Source: Actinomucor elegans
Lineage: Eukaryota; Mucoromycota; Mucoromycetes; Mucorales; Mucoraceae
Length of the DNA: 64,000 bases
NCBI GenBank assembly: GCA_026027325.1
Contig: JAMSLZ010000006.1
Span: forward strand, 2,046,001 to 2,110,000
Direction of reading: 5' to 3'
How positions within the stretch are numbered: the stretch's first letter is position 1; the number at the start of each line of letters is the position of its first letter. Shown piece after piece: positions 46,788 through 59,800 of this stretch. A program made the translations under genes and the position numbers. The notes under the pieces were generated by a model that did not search any database, was not told the origin of the DNA, and worked only from the letters and a program-made list of their open reading frames with translations.

Positions 46788-48180
46788 TAAGCCCGTCCTA
46801 AGCTCCGAAAATACGAAATCGTACGCTTTCAAAGTTAAAATACATATTTTGCATGTGTCAAAAAAAGAAGGATTTAGAAATTAATAGCGAAATGTATATT
46901 AAACTGGCCCACAAGTACAGGATGGAAAGCAGGTACGTAGAAAAACACAGTAGCAGTATTTTACATTTGAAGTTATGTATACATATATGTACTATTCAAG
47001 CTATCATGTTCCTGAGGATCCTTTCATCCTATATTTAATAAATGACTAATAAAACATATGGGGTAATTTAAACTGGCGCTATATATAATAAATTGATGGT
47101 AATGATAGTTTTTCTTCTCTTTTTCGTTTAGTAATAGTAAGCTCGATGCTATCGCGAAACTGAACGATTTGCTACATCTTTCTTGTTTTGTGACCATATA
47201 CCTAATGTGTATGCAGATAATTTGTATGTCTTAATAGCAAATTGTCGTTCTTGGGACAATATGATGTATGTTCATTTTAAAGTGAAGACACTATTACTTA
47301 GTATTGTATAATATCTTGCTTTTGTATAGTTGTGATAAATTCATACAATCCTTCGTGTATTATACCTGATCGCACTGGGCATGAAAAGCTTTTCGTGTAA
47401 TGTTATATAGTGTGTAATAGTACGATATCTTTATTGGTATTCTAATATACACATGCATGTATGAGAAGTTTCAAAATACCTATGGTTGATGTACGCGTCC
47501 AAGAGTTTCGAAAAGTAATAAAAGAAAGTCCAAAACTAGAACGATTTCTATGCCATGATTAAACTGATTTCATTACTACAAAACAGTAGAAATGCCTCTC
47601 AAGTTCTGCTATATTCAAGTCTGCTTAATATATAGAAAGTAGACACTGAAATTGATTCTTGTTGCCCAAGCTATAAATCTTCAAGAGTAAAGCTATGGAA
47701 AGGGTATGGGGAGGGAAATGTAATATTGTTGAAGCGAAATAGTTATTAATTGTATATCATATTAAACCGAGAAAAAGATATGGAAGCAGTGTCTGCCCCA
47801 AACAAAACCCTTATGCTTGCCGTATAACCAAATCGTATCTAGAAAATTAACGACTACTAAAGAAGGATATTTAAATTCTGGGCAATTTACAGAAAAAAAG
47901 ATGCTATTTTTTTTATGAGGCACTCCCGTAGTTGTACAATAGAGGCTTCAGTAATTTTTATCTCCATATGTCGTTATAATCTGACAGCTTTTATAGCGCA
48001 ATCTACATTTATTTTTATTTATGTAACACCCTGGCTGTACTAGGCCAATTAGGTAGTACTTTATATATCGCAAGTTGTGCAATAGAGAACTGTTAGTCTT
48101 TCTTTTTAACTTGTACAATAAAATACAACTCTATATCCTGCATTATTCCATTCTTATATTCCCTTTAGTAGTACTTGGCA

Positions 48181-48230
48181 TCTAGCCAATACCTAGATCT
48201 TTCAAGCGATCTCGATCAAACGATACAGCC
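48181..48230 (-). repeat. dispersed repeat copy L
   Basis: On the minus strand it reads TATCGTTTGATCGAGATCGC then TTGAAAGATCTAGG, close to copy D. Confidence 0.45.
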
Positions 48231-48337
48231 AATTAGTACTATTGGTTCATTCTGAACAAATACAACTACTGGATTATTTATTGGGCTAAGCTGTAATTAG
48301 TAGTGACAATACAACATATAAATTTCATGTATATTAG

Positions 48338-48386
48338 CAGATTAAAGATCTATAGCTTTCCGGGTTAAATGTCGCATCAGTGGTCG
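48338..48386 (-). repeat. dispersed repeat copy K
   Basis: On the minus strand it reads ACTGATGCGACATTTAACCC, then GGAAAGCTATAGATC. The ATGCGACATTTAACC core is nearly perfect. Confidence 0.55.
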
Positions 48387-49769
48387 TATATATTTGAAAA
48401 AAATTACTGTATCTATATATCAAATCCATTGTTTAGCTAGAGAGAAATGAGTATAGGTATTATACTTGTCATGAATAGCGGTAGATTGAACTGCTTTCTA
48501 TAGGAGTCAAATTTCATTCCGTTATGAGAATCATGTAAAAATATGTATCAATGAATCTGCATGGGATTTACATATTTTTCTCAATAAGGTTTTACATAAA
48601 AAATTCATCAGTGTGTTTTATATATAAACTAAATTGAATAAATCTCAGTGGAATTCACGGATAGATAAATAATTACATGATATTTGGATGAATCTCAATG
48701 GAATTGCATGGAATATAAATATTCTCTCCTGTAGTGTTGCTGGCGCTCATTTTAATGCAAATGCCGCAGGCCAATAAAACCACCAGCTAGTCTGCATCAA
48801 TTCGAACGAGCTTTCAAAGGTAATAATTCACATTGAGAGAAGCTAGTGTAAATCATTGATAAATATGTTATTATATATAAGTACCTTTGAGTACACATAC
48901 AATATAGTATTTGGGATCTTTCCTGCTTTACGATTTATCTAATGATATTGTGTAATCACATAGAGTTTAAAAGCTAAAATGACTATAGATCGTATTAGAT
49001 TAAAAAAAAAAAGGACCCTGAATGATCAGTTCTGTCGTGTTACTTTGTCATGACCAAGATTAGAAGAGTTGAGCAAGGTTACTAGTGTATGAACGAGCTT
49101 CAATATATTAACCTTTATTGAATTCAAGGTACCTGTATACACAAAAAAGAAAGAAAAAAACGTGAGGTCAGATTAAAGCGTGCTTTGTGTTTCCTTAAAA
49201 GAGCTACACCAATATGCAAGTTTCAAGTACAGCTTTGGCATTTCTGTGATAGTAGTAGGCTTGATTATTTCTTGTAAGTACATTATCGCCTTTATGAAAG
49301 ATCAAGGAATGTAGAACGACTATTCAATGCGTATATTCATAATCATTCCATGATCTGATCTTGAGAAAAACTAGTGAGGTATTTAGATTTCACTAACTAA
49401 ACAGTGGGTCATTTCCGCGGCATGAAGTGTTCCATTCTCAGCAATGCCTGTAGGTGAATCATATAAGGTTCTTATCCAAAACCATTCGCCAAAACTAGAG
49501 CATTGTATGGAAACCAATTATGCAGCTGATATACAAATCAACATAGACCCATTAAAGAAAAAGCAAAGTGTAATGCTGCTGTGTTGACACGCCCAATGCT
49601 TTTGCAAGCAATTCAATAGCCTTTATGGTTATCCTTTCGGAATGTGTATACCGCGTAGATCTGATATACTTTTACCAGCCCGTAGTCTGAAATAGAATCG
49701 CTGCGTTCTAAAGAATTGGCTCGAGTGCTCTTTTTTTTTTTTTTTTTTTTTTGTTAGGCTTCTAGTAAA

Positions 49770-50261
49770 ATGATACTAGGAATAGGAGTTGATATTGTTC
49801 ATTTGCCACGTATTACAGCTCTCATAGCAAGAAGAGGAAAAGAACGATTAGCTCGGCGGATCTTGAGTCCAACTGAATTAATAGAATTTCAAACGCGATT
49901 TTCAACCTTGATGTCGGGCAATGAGGAACTAAGATATCTCGGCTCAAGGTAATTACGGGTTTATTAAAGTTGATTCTCGAGATTGAGAACCTGTTAGGTG
50001 GTGTATAAAAGAGGCTGTTTATAAGGCTCTATACCCTAGTCATCGACTTGAATGGAAACAAGTCACTGTAATGAAAAAATCTGGTAAAATGCCGTTTTTT
50101 AATGTTATATATAGTAAATTAATTGAAGTTTATATATAGGTAAACCTGAATTAGCTATTGCAAATAGTCAATTATTGGGTATTCATAAGGCTCATGTATC
50201 ACTATCGCATGATGGAGAATACGCTATAGCTCAAGTTGTGCTTGAAGCAAGTCCGAAATAA
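49770..50261 (+). CDS. PPT2: AcpS-type phosphopantetheinyl transferase (mitochondrial Ppt2-like)
   Basis: Three exons (49770-49948, 49998-50083, 50140-50261) give 128 aa, the size of bacterial AcpS. The N-terminus MILGIGVDIVHLPRI carries the metal-binding Asp at residue 8. Splicing makes WCIKEAVYKAL, the second signature with the catalytic Glu at about residue 65, and the end reads HVSLSHDGEYAIAQVVLE. It moves phosphopantetheine from CoA to acyl carrier protein; in fungi this stand-alone type serves the mitochondrial ACP. No classical presequence is visible before the fold. A 22-nt T-run ending in TTGTTAG lies 13 bp before the ATG and could be the acceptor of a 5' UTR intron, in which case a longer N-terminus is possible. 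Confidence 0.9.
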
Positions 50262-50536
50262 TTCATGAGTTGTAACACCTTATATGGATAATTTGCGTTC
50301 TTTCATATAGCGTGCTGCTTTGAGCATGTCTTTAATTCATTTTAAGCTTGCTTTCAATAAATAGGTAGGATTCCTCCTATTTTCTTTCTCTTTTTTTTCC
50401 CCTTTTTTTTTCTTTCTTTCTTTCTTGTTCTGAACTTCTTTAAACCTTTGTATATAGATTTATGAGAGAAATCATTTAACAACAACAACAGTAGTAAACC
50501 CAGTCCCTAGTAACCAGAATAAACAGTCCTAAGAAC

Positions 50537-53500
50537 ATGAACCAAGACACCATAGTCACTTCAATAATACCACCACCACAGACACCAAAACACGGTCTTG
50601 CGTGTTCAAAATGCAATCTACCTTTAGGTGAACAATTAGTAAGAGCACTCGATGGTGCCTTTCATCCCGAATGCTTTACTTGCTGGGTAAATATCTACAG
50701 AGCGTGTGTATGTGGTCATACTAGTCACTAATTGATATATAGGATTGTAACACACCCGTTGCTTCGAGGTATTTACCTCATCCAAGTGAACCAGGGCAGC
50801 CACTTTGTGAAAGAGATTACTTTAAAAGACTCGGCTTAGTGTGTGCCCAATGTGATGAAGCTTTAAGAGGCACCTATATTATTGCCCTGGATAAAAAGTA
50901 CCATACCAATCATTTCACTTGTAATGACTGTTCTACCGTATTTGGCCCAGATGATTCCTATTATGAACATGAATCCAAAGTCTATTGCCATTTTCACTAT
51001 TCTACGCGATTTGCTGTGTCTTGTTCGGGTTGTGATATGTCTATTTTGAAGCAATATGTAGAGATCGAAAGAAACGATATAGTAGATCATTGGCATCCAG
51101 AATGTTATATGATTCAAAAGGTAAACTATAGTGTTGGATTGACGCGACATATATTAATGTGTATACGTGTACATGTCTATGTAGTTTTGGAGCGTCAAGA
51201 TTGCACATCCTTCACAAAAAGATAATGAACCTGTGATATCAAAAGGTATAATTGTAAGCGTTGTACCATGAGTTTACTAAGCCGAAAAAAAATTAGAACG
51301 TAAACCTCAAACTCCACTGGAATTACTAAAAACTCAGAAGGAAATGGAAGAGAAAGTCATTAGTATTTGGTCAGTTTTATCAGCATTTGAAGGTAAATAT
51401 ATTATATATCAGAAATGTAACATATATTGATGTATATAATTTTTTTTTAGAATCATCTGCTGTTTGTATATCTGAAATGCTATTACATGTATCCAATGGT
51501 GCTTACATCGAAAGTATATGTTTATCTGAACGGTTTCTGGTCCATGTAGAAGCATTATTTGCTGGCATAGATAAAATCCATTGCATATATCAGGAATATA
51601 AGCAAACAGGTATACTTTATACATTCATGATTGGGGAGTATTTTCTTATTCTATACGATAGAATTCAAGTACACAAGAGAAGCCAAGATGCTATGCAAAA
51701 AGATCATCAATTTTTTTTCTTTACTGTCAAGAACTGGGGACATGGAAATGAAAAAACTGGGCATTACTCAAGAATTACTATCGCTGGTTACTGGTTTAGC
51801 TCATTATTTAAAGATATTGATTCGTTTAGCCCTGACATCTGCTTTACGCTTGGTAAATGTGTCTTTTGTTTGTATATGTATATCACTTATTAACACTATT
51901 AATAGGAAATTGCTGTTGGCAAGCCGGTGGTTGTTTCTCGTTTACTTGCTAAACTCATGGAGATTCCCGGTAAAGAGAGACATAGTCGTGATTCTCAACG
52001 GTTAATCAAGCCCAAGAACACCGACTTTTGTCATTCATGCCGAAATACAATCGAGGATCAGTGCATGCGCTATGGTGATTATCGATGGCACATGGGCTGT
52101 TTCAAGTGTAGACAATGCTCGCGTCAATTATCTATGGATGATTCTGTATTCAACTCTGCTTCTTGTACTATTCATTGTATCCAATGTGCTGGTGTTTCGA
52201 AAAGAGAAGCCACCCCATTTGAATATATTACCAAGTTGACTCAGTACAGCTTCTTATTGCGAGTTGCGCTTAGCCGTCTTTGTAACTTGTTACAAATTAC
52301 AGGTAATATCTTGTTTATTTATATTTTGCTTTAACTAACATCTGTGTTTGCCTTCTTTTCTTTCTTTCTTATGCTTTTACTTATTCGTACTATTGCAGAT
52401 AACCAACTTTCTTCAGTGGACTATTCAACCAAAATCAAACCAACTACTACCAATATCCTCAAAGATGCCAATGCAAACGTCCAACTATCTCCTTCTGCAG
52501 AGAAACAGCTTACTTTAATGACTGAATTCAACAGCGACATTTATCCTACTGAAATCATGGATGCATCCTCTACAACTCACTTGGACAGAAAGCTCTCTCG
52601 CTCTTTCAAGACTGCCAACAAAAGAAACACCATCCTTGGTAATGCAGATTTAGCTGCGTCTCTTAATGCTCAGTCTAGATCCACGCCGCCTGCCCGTATG
52701 GACAGCTTACAGCGTCGTGTTGACCAAGACAAAGACTTACCCGAACTGCCTTCTCAACGTAACGTGACACGTCATAAACCAACACGTAGTGTTGGCTTAG
52801 ATGACTTACCTCAACTCGCTGCAGCTGCAGTAGCTTCAAAAAAGAATATCATCAACAATATGCCACAAACCATCCATATTACTACAGGAGCTTCAGGCAG
52901 ACCACGTATTTATCTGTCAGAACTGTCAGCTTTACAATACATGATCATCCGTTATGTAGCAGTCGTTCAGATTGAACAGTATGTCAAGTCTTCCTTTTCC
53001 TCCAGCGAGCTTCTTAATTTGATTGAAACTAAGAAATCATCCATTTGGGGCAAGTTCTTTATCCCTTTCAAGAAACAAAAGAGTCATATGCCCAAAGCTA
53101 AGGAAGAAGGCACATTTGGTGTCCCGCTCGACTTACTGACTGAAAGAACAGGTGTTGAATCTAATCTAGGCTCAGGTCACTCACCCATCAAGCTGGCTGC
53201 ATTCATTGATGATTCAATTACTGCTATGCGACAAATGGATATGACAGTGGAAGGCGTTTTTCGAAAGAATGGAAATATCAGGCGCTTAAAAGAACTGACG
53301 GATGCCTTGGATAGAAATCCCAATGAAGTGGATTTGACTCAAGAGAATGTCATACAAGTAGCTGCTCTTTTGAAAAAGTTTTTGCGTGATCTACCTGATC
53401 CATTATTGACGCATAGGCTGCATCCTTTGTTCATGTGTTGCGAGAGTAAGTCCGTGCAATAGTTACACTATGGAAGCTGACTTTTTTTTTGTATTAGGAA

Positions 53501-54425
53501 TCGAGAATCCATTAGACAGAAAGCGTGCTTTACACTTAGCTTGTTGTATGCTACCCAGATGCAATCGAGCTACTATGGAAGTCTTGTTTGTCTTTTTTAG
53601 ATGGGTCGCTTCCTTTTCTCATGTTACTGGTGATGTCGGTAGTCGTATGGATATACCCAATCTAGCGCGTGTGATAGCACCCAACATTCTTACTACCAAT
53701 CACAAAGATCCCTTGAAGGATGATTCATTTGCATCTATTCGTGTAGTTGAAGTCTTGCTAGAGTCTTACGAAGAGTTTTGCTTGGTAAGTTTTTTTTTCT
53801 TTTTTTCTTTCGGTATCACACTGTATTTTTCAAAATCTAATCCTATTTATAATAGGTTCCTGATGATCTGGAAGTGTTCTTGCAAGATCCCAACCTAAGT
53901 GATGTGGATATATCGCCCAAAGAATTCTTGAAAAGAGTAGAACAAACAGTCAAGCACAAACAGCCCGGTAATGCCGCCAGTGGAGCCTCTAGCAAATCAA
54001 GTATGCACTCAAATAACAATCCTGAGGGCGCCAAACTCTTTGACGGTACTGTCACTGACGGTCGTCAACATCCTCCTACTTCTATCTATGCACAACAGCA
54101 GTTCTTACCATATACCAATAACCATCCTAATTCCGATTATGTGCCTCAGCAACTCAACATGAGACATCATCAACCTAATGGCACATTGACTTCTCCTCCA
54201 CGTCGCATGGATAGCCATGAATCCTTCGCTTCTTCTAATTCCTATCAACAACAACAACAACAACAACAACAACAAGACACTACACTGCAACACCGATATG
54301 TATCCCAACACAATCATCATCAGCAGCAATACCATCATCATCACCAACAATCTCCCTTGAGCACTACACCTGCTATCACAAATCCTACCAACGCCACTAC
54401 TACTATTCCTACTCCTAGTCTCTAA
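50537..54425 (+). CDS. LRG1: LIM-domain RhoGAP, Lrg1-like
   Basis: About ten exons encode roughly 1,100 aa. Two LIM domains come first (CSKCNLPLGEQLV through FHPECFTCWDC, then CAQCDEALRGTYI through HFTCNDC), with a third LIM-like unit CSGCDMSILKQYV-HPEC. A helical region follows, then another LIM pair set (FCHSCRNTIEDQCM, MGCFKCRQC), a Ser/Thr linker, and a RhoGAP domain starting GTFGVPLDLL with the arginine finger in EGVFRKNGNIRRL and LKKFLRDLPDPLL and MDIPNLARVIAPN. The tail is Gln/His-rich. Lrg1 turns off Rho1 in cell-wall glucan synthesis and fusion; Rga1/2 act on Cdc42. The number and split placement of LIM units favour Lrg1. The first exon joins at codon TGG 50686 to 50743. Confidence 0.9.
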
Positions 54426-55813
54426 AAAAATCTCTCGTTTGTTTCTCTTTGTACAAAACTCGATCAGTTTTTTCTTATTATTATATTATATACAATGTGT
54501 GAATCTCGCATTTAATCGTCTAATAGAGCTCTTTTTTCCCCCATTATATATCATCACACAAACCACTCATTTTGATTTTTATTTACCATTCAAACAAATA
54601 ATAAACTATAATATCCACAATTACGCCCTAGGATGCCAAAGAAGTTGTCAATTAATACATAGGTAGTCAACATTGGATACATATTATGAATCAAAGTAGA
54701 TTGTATGATTTATATCAGATGCAGCTGCTTACTTTGAACATAAACGAGGAAATCGAGTCAAGTTTGGTCAACGTATTCTTCAGCCTGTCATGTCAAGTTT
54801 TGTTGTATTTTTTTGTTTTTTTTGTTTCAGATACTAAAAAATTGAAGTCTAAAGATGAAATACGTAGGCTTGCTAAATTTGTGGTGCACTCTTGCACGTT
54901 GTATTATTATTATTAATAAATCAAGTCATTTTATTTCAAAAGATACAGGTTTTTTTTTAAAGTAAATTAGTAAGGAAAAAAAATACTGGTTTATGCAGCA
55001 AAAAACGTTACATTATCGGAGTTGTCGATTCAATAGCTTTTACGTTTAACGTAATTAGAAAGAGAGTGTTTGACACAGTTACAATCTCCACTTTACACTG
55101 CCTTCTTCTTCAAATCAGTTTCCTGACGGATAAGTTGACCCCCAACCCCAAGGTTTGTCCATAAAATCTTTTTCTTGTCCCCATTCTGGCCTAATAACGT
55201 ATATATAAATCTCTTTTTATTTGCATTATTGTTTTTCTCTATTCCATTTACCTGGTTCCACTAAGCAATGTGCAACTATCTAGAATATTTCTCAATAAAT
55301 ATCAATCTACAAAAAAAAAAGTGTGTTTTTGATTCTATTACATACTTTCTGATTTTGAAGCTTGTATTTTGTTTCATTGTAGAAGCAGACAAGTTGAAAA
55401 AACTTGAAGACTTCGTCGAAGGTGTTATGTCCCCCCTCCCCTTATCAATGATCAGCAAATACAGATAGGCGCAATATTTATCAATGGAATATGTGCATAT
55501 TTGGGCGGAACCTGTAATGATGTAAAGATCAATGAGTATTTCCTTCAATTAAGATATAGCTGTTAACAGACGGCTTTTTTTTTGAAATACAACCATAGCT
55601 CTAATACTTTATATTCTATAGCATCCATAAATATTGCATTTGCTTACCCTTCGATGCGCCAAATTTACAATGTTAATATACTAGTTCTTAGATAATGTCA
55701 TCTTTGGGCGTAACAACAACAGCAACAACAATAACAAAAAGGGAAGGTAGGAAGATTGTTTCACTTTAATGATATGCTTTTGAGGTACTTTCGGACCATT
55801 TTTGATGTTTTAC

Positions 55814-55860
55814 ATCTCTCGGCTGGATCAGTTTAATATCGTATCTGATAATTAGCATAT
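55814..55860 (-). repeat. dispersed repeat copy P
   Basis: On the minus strand it reads ATCAGATACGATATTAAACT then GATCCAGCCGAGAG, matching copy O closely. Confidence 0.45.
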
Positions 55861-56117
55861 ACTTTGAATTCTGTCAAATTAAAGAGTCCACTTTTTCACC
55901 AAAATATATGTATGCCCCTTCTGAATCTTTTGTCTATTATACTTAATTCTTGTTAAAATGACGAGTGTCCTGAAAGTATATCATTTGAGTCGAGCAAATG
56001 TAAAAAGCGACTTTTCGGTTAATGAAATGCATACATTAAAAAGAATAAAAAAATATACCAAAAGTATTAAAATCATTTAGATGATTGTACCCGATGCAGT
56101 GGCTGATGTTGATCACA

Positions 56118-56200
56118 GCGAACTAGTCGAATGTGACGTTTGACCAAGATTGGTTAAGAAATCTATAGATCTAGGTATTGATCTAGATTGCATAAATTAT
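56118..56200 (+). repeat. dispersed repeat copy D
   Basis: Reads CGAACTAGTCGAATGTGACG, then TTTGACCAAGATTGGTTAAG and AAATCTATAGATCTAGG. Confidence 0.6.
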
Positions 56201-56296
56201 ATATGGTTCAATGCTAAATTTAAATATCTCTTATAATCGTTGTATATCAGTTAAATGAATTTTTCATAGATGCAACAGTTTATCTCTGTATGTATT

Positions 56297-56349
56297 GTAC
56301 TCATCAATTGCAACATTTAACTGAGATCTGTCAAGAAATCCAGAAATGT
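56297..56349 (+). repeat. dispersed repeat copy H
   Basis: Reads TACTCATCAATTGCAACATT, then TAACTGAGATCTGTCAAGAA and ATCCAGAAA. Confidence 0.5.
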
Positions 56350-56847
56350 TAAAAATGCTGCGAAAATGGATGATTTCGAAAGGAGATGTCACTCAAAATT
56401 TTTACTTTATTTCTTCTATAGAACCTGAAAATAACATTTTTGAATTATTGTATTGTTGGGGCTCTTCCAAATAACAATTTCTGTTGAACGATGTTTGATA
56501 AGCAAACTTAAAACAGTGTCAGTTTTTGTTTCACAGGCATTTTCCTTATTCTGCAATTTGCACCAAATCAGTCTGTGTTCTATACGCAGCAATTTTGAAA
56601 AGCAAGCATCTTTAGATAGATAAAAATAGTGTTCATTATAAAATTTGAGCATACAAGATAAATACTCTGGTAGTAGTTGGCTTTACTTACGAGTAAAAAA
56701 AAAAAAAAAAGGTGCTTTTCGTTGAACATCTAGAAAACAAACTAAACGAAAGCTTCGTTCTTCACGTTACACCCAGTTACACGCTCTTTTTCCATCTCAC
56801 TATCTCTCACTCTCTCTTCCTTTTTTTTCTCTGTATATACAAAAACC

Positions 56848-59800
56848 ATGTCTGGCCTATTCCATGCCAATAGGGCAAAATCGTCGGCAACGCGACCCTT
56901 ATTGAACCCAGACTATTCGAACCACCGCAAAACACGGCTTGTACTCACTGCTTCCGCACTCGCATTCTTTGGTACCACATGTGTCTACCTTTCTAACCAT
57001 TTGCCTGCCATTGTTCTTACTAGCAATGTACAAACACAGGGATTTTGGTCAGACACTGCTCCTCAAGTGGTTTCTCCCGGCATTTCACTCAGTTCATTTC
57101 AATATGGCCTTGATCAATGCCAGCAAACACAAATTAGAAAGGAAGCTGTAACGAATACGACTCGGACCCGACACCGTAACCCGCGTGCAGCTCCCGATGC
57201 AACAGATATCTTGATCCGCAATGGTCATGTTTGGTTAGGTGAAAGCTATTTAGAACAAGGCGAAATCTATTTGAAGAATGGATTGATTGCTGCTATAGGC
57301 CATGACTTGGAAGTGCCTAAAGAAACGCGTATTCTGGACGCTGGAGGTCGTGTAGTGACGCCGGGCATCATTGATATGCATTCGCATATGATGGTGGGCG
57401 CTTTAAATGGATTGGATGCTACGGATGATGTGAATGAAATGACATCGCCTACGACACCCTATGTATGTGTGTTGAACCAATAGTGTGGGTTTCTCTAACA
57501 ATATAAGCTAAATCAAATTATACTTAGGTCCGCGTAGTGGATGCGTTGAATCCTTCTGACCCTGGCATCAAAGTGATTGCCAGTGGCGGTGTTACGACTT
57601 CTTTAGTGCTTCCTGGCTCAGGCAATTTGATGGGTGGTGAAGCTGCTGTAGTAAAGCTCCGTCCTGTTCCTACACTTTCCAACCAAGATATGTTGATTGG
57701 CGCTGGCGTATCGGAGGTAGATCAAGAGATCGTTTGGCGGTATATGAAGATGGCTTGTGGAGAGAATCCCAAGTCATATTATGGTGGTGAATTGAACAAG
57801 ATGCCCATGACACGTAAGTTTCATTTGATATAGAATTGTCTTGTATACTCATCACATAATAGGTCTTGGTGAAAATTATCTGTTTCGACGTCGATTTGAA
57901 GAAGCCCAAAGCTTAAAGAGAAAACAAGATGATTGGTGTGATGCTGCTACACGTATTCAAAAGACCTTCCCAAAAGACCAAGCCATTGATGAGAGCACCA
58001 TTACACGTTTGAGTGAAAGTTATCCTGAAGATTTGAACTTGGAAAGCCTGGTAGCCTTGTTGCGTAAACAAGTCAATTTGAATATTCATTGTTATCTGCC
58101 TCAAGACTTTGAAGCGATGGTACATCACTCGCTTGAATTTGATTTTGAAATTGCTGCTTTTCATCATGCTTTGAGTGCTTGGCAAGTACCTGAAATCATT
58201 AAACGCGCCAAAAACAACATTACCATTGCTACCTTTGCTGGTAAGTTGATATATATATATATATATAGACTGATGCATCTCTCCATACTAATATATTCTT
58301 TTGATTAGATATGTGGGGATATAAGGTAGTATTACATAACACTACAGAAACTGTAATATTTTATTAATCTATATCATTACTAGTCTGAAGCTTGGGATCA
58401 AAACGTACATGCACCTAAAATCCTTGATAAAGCTGGTATCCCCGTTGCATTCAAAAGCGATCATAGTGTGACGAATGCTGTAAAGTATCATGTTGATATA
58501 CAATCCAATTGTCACTCATCTTTCTTTTATTTGTTAGCGTGATTTAATGCATGAATCACAAAAAGCCTATCACTACGGTTTCAATGAACATAAAGCACTC
58601 CAAGCACTCACATCTGTCCCAGCCAATTCGTTGAGACTGGACCATCGTATTGGCAGGTAATTAAGATATCTTTATTTGACAGGCAACCTTATTGAATTTC
58701 ATTTCCCATATCAGCATTGCAGTTGGAAAAGATGCCGATGTTGTCATTTGGGAACGTCATCCTTTACGTTTAGGTGCTCGTCCCAAACATGTGATTATCG
58801 ATGGTGCCGAAATGGATTTCAAGACATCATGGACCAAGACCGTGACTGAACAAGAAGCATTATTACAAAATGAAGAGGAAGAAGAGGTGATTGTTAGTAG
58901 TGAACAAGAGCGTCATTACTTGCCTCCATTCTCTCAAAATACGATGCATTTAGAAGACCATGGCTTGGATAATCCTGCATCATTCCGCGATGCCTGCTCT
59001 AGCGATGTGAATTCTTTTGTCTTGCGAAACATTAGTCAGATTTATTTGAATGCCAAGGAGACTTTGAATGCCAAGGAATTGGGACAGAGCTTATATGTAA
59101 TTGTGAAAGAAGGCACGATTGCTTGTATTGGTATGGATTGTGATCGCGATCATGTTGAGTGGCCCGTGTCTAGTCCTGTATTTGAGATGGGTGGAGCTGT
59201 TATTATTCCTGTAAGACCATGCATGACGGTTTTTAATACGAATCTAATTGGTTGAATTAGGGTATTGTATCTATGGGTGTCTCTCTTGGTTTGGGAGAGA
59301 TCCAACAAGAAGCCACAACACAAGACGGTAATGCTAATAATGATGTATCAAATCCTGAACTTTACAAGAACATTGTGCGAGCAGTGGATGGTCTTAAATT
59401 GAATGGTTTACATATGCAAAAAGCATATAAAGCTGGTAAGTTATGAAGATTGAGAAAATTGTTGCATGCTAAACACTCTAGTAGGTGTTACTACTGCTGT
59501 ATCTCAGCCTACGATTGGATCTGGTTTACTTGCCGGTGTGTCTGTTGCTTTTGGCACTGGAGTTGAAAACACCATTTTGGATACACTTGATGCTTTGGTC
59601 AAGGAGGAAGCTGCCCTGAACTTTGTTATTCAGCACGGAGGTAGTGTAATAAAAAAAAAATCACACCATATAATATGACTCGGCTTAATTCAAGTGAAAT
59701 AGGTTCAGACACTGTTTCCAAGCAAATTGCTACTATCCGCGATTTACTTGTCTCCAATATCAAAAAAGACCCTCAACACAATATCTTTGCGCGCGCTGCA

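Larger units (their letters stand above)
45144..49769. other. 4.6-kb gene desert
   Basis: No gene is recognised. It holds dispersed repeat copies at 45343-45398 (plus) and at 48181-48230 and 48338-48386 (minus), homopolymer runs at 45714-45739 (T), 46753-46783 (A) and 49731-49752 (T), and otherwise AT-rich sequence. Open frames in it are short and partly made of homopolymer codons. No tRNA was found. Confidence 0.5.
54426..56847. other. 2.4-kb intergenic region with repeats
   Basis: No certain gene. Three dispersed repeat copies lie at 55814-55860 (minus), 56118-56200 and 56297-56349 (plus). A GC-richer patch on the minus strand around 55100-55300 could be a small gene but its frame is ambiguous. 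A 16-nt A-run is at 56695-56710, and a CT-rich leader precedes the next ATG. Confidence 0.45.

Noticed and set aside
46480..47038. 134-codon hydrophobic open frame with poly-Lys
   Set aside because: It is made of AT-rich codons and a 31-nt A-run, with no neighbouring exons or family match.
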